Shown here one piece after another: positions 6,104 to 8,247 of a stretch of DNA of 8,247 nucleotides (within the stretch, counting starts at the first letter, position 1; each line of letters begins with the position of its first letter). The position numbers and the translations under genes are program-made. The DNA is from Chthonomonadaceae bacterium (lineage in GTDB: Bacteria; Armatimonadota; Chthonomonadetes; Chthonomonadales; Chthonomonadaceae). Where the stretch lies: assembly GCA_014377395.1 (NCBI GenBank), contig JACMPS010000370.1:1-8247 (forward strand). Direction: 5' to 3'. A model generated the notes under the pieces. The model was not told the DNA's origin. It saw only the letters and a list, made by a program, of their open reading frames with translations, and ran no database searches.

Positions 6104-7624
6104 TTATTTCTTCTCGCGGAAAATTTTTTCGATGGCGGCGAGGCGGGCTTCGAGGGTCTGAACCTTTGCTTCAAGTTTGCGGTTCAATCCCTGAATGGCG
6201 GCAAATGCAACCCCGTCGGCGTCCACCGTCGAGATATGTTTGTCGTCCATGCCCAAGCCTCCAAACGCGGCATGAAAGTCCTGCGCCATCACGCCCATAT
6301 GCCGAATATCGGTATTGGCTTTGTAGTGCCAGGTAGTCACGGGCATCGCGCAGAGGCGTTCGAGAACTTCCAAGCCGTCCACCGAGTGAAAGTTTGTTTT
6401 TGCGTTGCGGTCGGAAACAGAGTTCCAGGAAGAGTCGCCCGCGAGTAGGGTGACGCCGGACGTGAGGGCACTGTTGGTAAAGAGGCGGACGCCGCCGGAC
6501 GCCCGAACATTGAATTGATTGATGGTGGTGGAAAGAAAATCGGCATTGCCGGAGTCTGCCCAGACAAACGCACCACTGTGCTTGGCTTTCGCATTACTTC
6601 CGGCGGCAAAGGAGTAGTCCCCGGAAGCGGTGTTGACGTACCCGCCGCCAACGGTAGCAGAGACACCGGAAGCAGTGTTGAAGATCCCGCCGCCAACGGT
6701 AGCATAGCCCCCGGGAGCGATGTTTGAGTAACCTCCTCCGACGGTAGCACTGCTTCCGGAAGCAGTGTTGTAATTACCGCCGCCAACGGTAGCAGCATAG
6801 CCCCCGGAAGCGATGTTTGAGTAACCTCCTCCGATAGTTCCGAAGTTCGCCGTGACGTGGTTGGGTTGGTCGGTTCCTGTAAAATTATCGAGACCGCCTC
6901 CCGCAATTGTTGCCCCGACGACCCCGGCACCAATCAAGTTGATTTCGCTTCCCCCCAGCACATTCATGGAGCGATATTTATTGTTGGGATCAATCGTATT
7001 CTCCGCGTAAACGTAGCGCATGGCACGGCGATTGTTCACCCGAAGTTCAAGAGGATTGTTGTCAGTCGTACCGAGAAAGCCGCTGGTCACGCCGGAGTTG
7101 CCGCCGAGCAACCACGCAAGGGGATTGAGGGAAGCCGAGGTGATCGCCCCGCTTGCGAGCTTCGCGCTTGTGATAGAGCCGTTGGCAATGCTTGCGTTCG
7201 TGATCGCCCCGTCCTTCACACTGTCGGCTTTCATCGCATAGGCAACGGTGAGAAACTGCTGGCGGGGAACGAGCGAGGCTCCTCCATCGACGCTGATGTC
7301 GAGAAAGACGGTACTCGCTCCAAACAGAGTGCTTTGTGTGGCACTGTTCTGGTAGCCGCTTGAAAAGTCGAGACGAGTGGCGAACACGCCGTTTTTGACG
7401 GCGACCCCGGTGATACTCTTCTGCCAGAGAAGCGTGCCACCTGAGAGCGAACTATAAACGGAAATGAGAAGGTTGTGAGTGCCGTTAGCGACGGGAGTTC
7501 CGTCGGGCTTGGCGAGGCGTCCTTGAAAATTCATGGCGGAGGGGACGGCAGAAACTTGTGCGTGTGCAAAGGTGAGCGGCGTGAGTGTCGCAGTGACGCA
7601 GAAAAGAGCGAAGAGTCGGTTCAT
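6104..7624 (-). CDS. Secreted tail-fibre-like protein with glycine-rich head repeats and S74 chaperone domain
   Basis: This roughly 506-residue exported protein starts at ATG 7624. A TTG one codon earlier (7627) sits at a better distance from GGAG; positions below count from that TTG. A signal peptide covers residues 1-23, cut after AHA. The domain at 30-135 (SAMNFQGRLAKPDGTPV, LLWQKS, VFLDISVDGG, PRQQFLTVAYA) is the surface-protein module common before collagen-like or tail-fibre parts. NASIANGSITSAKLASG repeats form a linker. Residues 263-345 are TVGGGxxNxASG repeats like YadA head repeats. The C-terminal S74 intramolecular chaperone starts with SDRNAK, with Ser405 and Lys410 at the spacing of the self-cleaving dyad. 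GVMAQDF and VDADGVAFAAIQGL follow, then a coiled coil to the end. In phage proteins this domain directs trimerisation and cuts itself off; here a cell-surface trimer is likely. No anchor or sorting signal is visible. A second copy lies upstream. Confidence 0.9.
   Translation of the reverse strand: MNRLFALFCVTATLTPLTFAHAQVSAVPSAMNFQGRLAKPDGTPVANGTHNLLISVYSSLSGGTLLWQKSITGVAVKNGVFATRLDFSSGYQNSATQSTLFGASTVFLDISVDGGASLVPRQQFLTVAYAMKADSVKDGAITNASIANGSITSAKLASGAITSASLNPLAWLLGGNSGVTSGFLGTTDNNPLELRVNNRRAMRYVYAENTIDPNNKYRSMNVLGGSEINLIGAGVVGATIAGGGLDNFTGTDQPNHVTANFGTIGGGYSNIASGGYAATVGGGNYNTASGSSATVGGGYSNIAPGGYATVGGGIFNTASGVSATVGGGYVNTASGDYSFAAGSNAKAKHSGAFVWADSGNADFLSTTINQFNVRASGGVRLFTNSALTSGVTLLAGDSSWNSVSDRNAKTNFHSVDGLEVLERLCAMPVTTWHYKANTDIRHMGVMAQDFHAAFGGLGMDDKHISTVDADGVAFAAIQGLNRKLEAKVQTLEARLAAIEKIFREKK
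6168..6266. repeat. 99-bp direct repeat, S74 chaperone-end coding segment, copy 1
   Basis: Identical base for base to 8149-8247 (offset 1981), continuing to the window edge, so the true repeat is probably longer. It encodes FGGLGMDDKHISTVDADG to LNRKLEA in both paralogues. Identity stops sharply at the coiled-coil tail. Confidence 0.95.
6600..6845 (-). repeat. Tandem 15-residue head repeats inside the S74 protein gene
   Basis: About five to six units of the form TVGGGxxNxASGxxA lie back to back, each 45 bp. Alternate units are most alike: 6691-6741 and 6781-6834 match over about 50 bases with one substitution and one 3-base insertion (an extra Ala codon), giving a 90-93-bp higher period. This suggests growth by duplication of two-unit blocks. 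Confidence 0.85.
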
Positions 7625-7828
7625 CAAGGTCGGTTTCTCCAGGGGGATTTGTCTGAGAGTGACGGTAAGTGGTCATGCTGAGTTAAGTTTCGACGACGAT
7701 CACCGGAAATCCTGCAAAGAAGAGAAAACCTCGATCACCTCTAACCGGGGTGTAGAAAGAGGGATGCCGCCGCCCGTTTCCGCCCGCGTTTCTCCATAAA
7801 GCATGGGAGGAACGCCCTTCAGTAATCC

Positions 7829-7834
7829 ATTATA
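7829..7834 (-). promoter_or_regulatory. Candidate -10 box of the S74 protein gene
   Basis: A perfect TATAAT on the minus strand about 205 bases before the start codon. No recognisable -35 hexamer lies 16-18 bases upstream, so the call rests on the -10 alone. It is well placed, after the previous gene's terminator and before the gene. Confidence 0.35.
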
Positions 7835-7997
7835 ACCGTTACCACTTATTCGCTACCGATCCTAGCAAAAGCACATCAAAAAGTTGAGTTGGAATTGAGA
7901 TCAACCCGTTTTGTGAAAACTTTGTAAACGCGCCCCTCCTCGTACCAGATGCCGACAACGCCGTCACTGCCCCAGTAAATCTCATTTCTGATGAAGA

Positions 7998-8029
7998 AAA
8001 GCCTGCCGGAAGTGTTTCCGGCAGGCTTT
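7998..8029 (-). terminator. Rho-independent terminator of the right-hand S74 paralogue
   Basis: A perfect 14-bp stem (7998-8011 with 8016-8029) with loop GTGT, followed on the minus strand by TTTTCTTC. It lies 37 bases after the stop at 8067. It is a copy of the 5956-5987 hairpin in which the pair T5960-A5983 is replaced by C8002-G8025. The flanking 24 bases (8030-8053) are identical to 5988-6011. Confidence 0.85.
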
Positions 8030-8066
8030 CTCATCAAGTCACCGACAGAGGAGAGAGGCAAAGACT

Positions 8067-8247
8067 TTATCGCCGCGCGTTTTGCTTTTCCAGCGTGTCA
8101 AGACGTTTCAGAATGTTCTCAAGAGAGGCTCTCAGAGCATTGTTCTCCGCTTCAAGTTTGCGGTTCAATCCCTGAATGGCGGCAAATGCAACCCCGTCGG
8201 CGTCCACCGTCGAGATATGTTTGTCGTCCATGCCCAAGCCTCCAAAC
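8067..8247 (-). CDS. Second S74 chaperone-domain protein, C-terminal end only (runs off the window)
   Basis: Sixty codons in the minus frame ending in TAA at 8067-8069. They begin FGGLGMDDKHISTVDADG, continue VAFAAIQGLNRKLEA, then switch to ENNALRASLENILKRLDTL and end EKQNARR. This is the end of an S74 intramolecular chaperone domain plus a C-terminal coiled coil, a tandem paralogue of the gene at 6104-7624. The shared part is identical in DNA. The coiled coil after LEA is unrelated in sequence and slightly longer, though both are heptad-like. The terminator at 7998-8029 follows. The N-terminal parts (signal peptide, repeats, Ser-Lys dyad) lie outside the window, so nothing can be said of them. 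Confidence 0.9.
   Translation of the reverse strand, partial: FGGLGMDDKHISTVDADGVAFAAIQGLNRKLEAENNALRASLENILKRLDTLEKQNARR
8149..8247. repeat. 99-bp direct repeat, S74 chaperone-end coding segment, copy 2
   Basis: Identical to 6168-6266 up to the last base of the window. Confidence 0.95.

Larger units (their letters stand above)
7625..8066. other. Intergenic region between tandem S74 genes: leader, candidate promoter, coding-like relic, terminator
   Basis: This 442-base stretch has no gene I can support. On the minus strand, from right to left, it holds the 3' end of the right-hand S74 gene transcript with its hairpin (7998-8029). Next comes a coding-like stretch at 7876-7989 reading IYWGSDGVVGIWYEEG and VYKVFTKRVDL without any start codon after the hairpin. 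A -10 box TATAAT follows at 7829-7834, then a leader of nearly 200 bases to the start at 7624. The leader contains a 34-codon ORF (7700-7804, starting MLYGETRAETGGG, no ribosome binding site) and a small CCTCT/AGAGG hairpin. None of these resembles a riboswitch I know. Confidence 0.5.

Noticed and set aside
6600..6845. Regular repeats as a CRISPR array
   Set aside because: The units are in-frame coding repeats of 45 bp with no distinct spacers.
6337..6933. 198-codon minus-strand reading frame over the S74 gene
   Set aside because: It overlaps the well-supported S74 gene in another frame, is rich in Pro/Thr/Ser/Leu as expected from a shifted repeat region, and has no domain signal.
6857..7363. 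168-codon plus-strand reading frame opposite the S74 gene
   Set aside because: Antisense shadow of a gene with clear signal peptide and domains; no ribosome binding site or recognisable motif.
7700..7739. GATCACC occurring twice as a direct repeat in the S74 leader
   Set aside because: Seven bases only, unrelated flanks; not enough to call an operator or mobile-element end.

Overview
The window looks like a chromosomal stretch of a free-living bacterium, in an accessory part of the genome. It combines an Uma2-family nuclease gene, remnants of small PD-(D/E)XK-type and SWIM zinc-finger genes, a solitary HsdR-N-like nuclease, a three-gene ABC-2 exporter of the COG4586/4587/3694 type, and secreted tail-fibre-like proteins with an S74 chaperone end. 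Base composition is moderate, roughly half G+C. This mix is known from Armatimonadota, Cyanobacteria, Chloroflexota and Planctomycetota. I lean weakly to Armatimonadota, but no rRNA or marker gene settles it.

Layout. Positions 1-1282 hold three minus-strand accessory genes. The first is a small gene at the left edge, broken by a shift at an A6 run. The second is an intact Uma2-type nuclease gene (227-760). The third is a pseudogene (850-1282) that keeps the front and back of a PD-(D/E)XK-like family but has lost the middle, with its catalytic EAK, and has its tail in another frame. Positions 1492-4116 are a tight plus-strand operon: an ATPase followed by two six-helix permeases, which together should form one complete ABC-2 exporter. 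Positions 4142-4595 are a minus-strand SWIM zinc-finger gene broken twice, by an in-frame TAG near the start and a +1 shift near the end. Positions 4693-5889 (possibly from 4636) encode an HsdR-N-like nuclease with a coiled coil and a separate C-terminal domain. It has no methyltransferase or helicase partner in view.

From 5956 to the right edge lie tandem minus-strand paralogues. One complete secreted protein (6104-7624) has a signal peptide, an N-terminal surface-protein domain, YadA-head-like glycine-rich repeats and an S74 intramolecular chaperone with its Ser-Lys dyad. The C-terminal end of a second copy (8067-8247) runs off the window. Each is followed by the same terminator hairpin. 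The two hairpins differ by one compensatory base pair, and 99 bp of the chaperone-end coding sequence is identical up to the window edge.

Taken together, the exporter and the secreted-protein genes look intact and functional. The small nuclease-related and zinc-finger genes are decaying, which is typical of a turnover region. The most unusual points are the clustering of disruptions in the small minus-strand genes, the lone HsdR-N-like nuclease, and the tandem S74 paralogues that share an identical chaperone end but switch abruptly to different coiled-coil tails.
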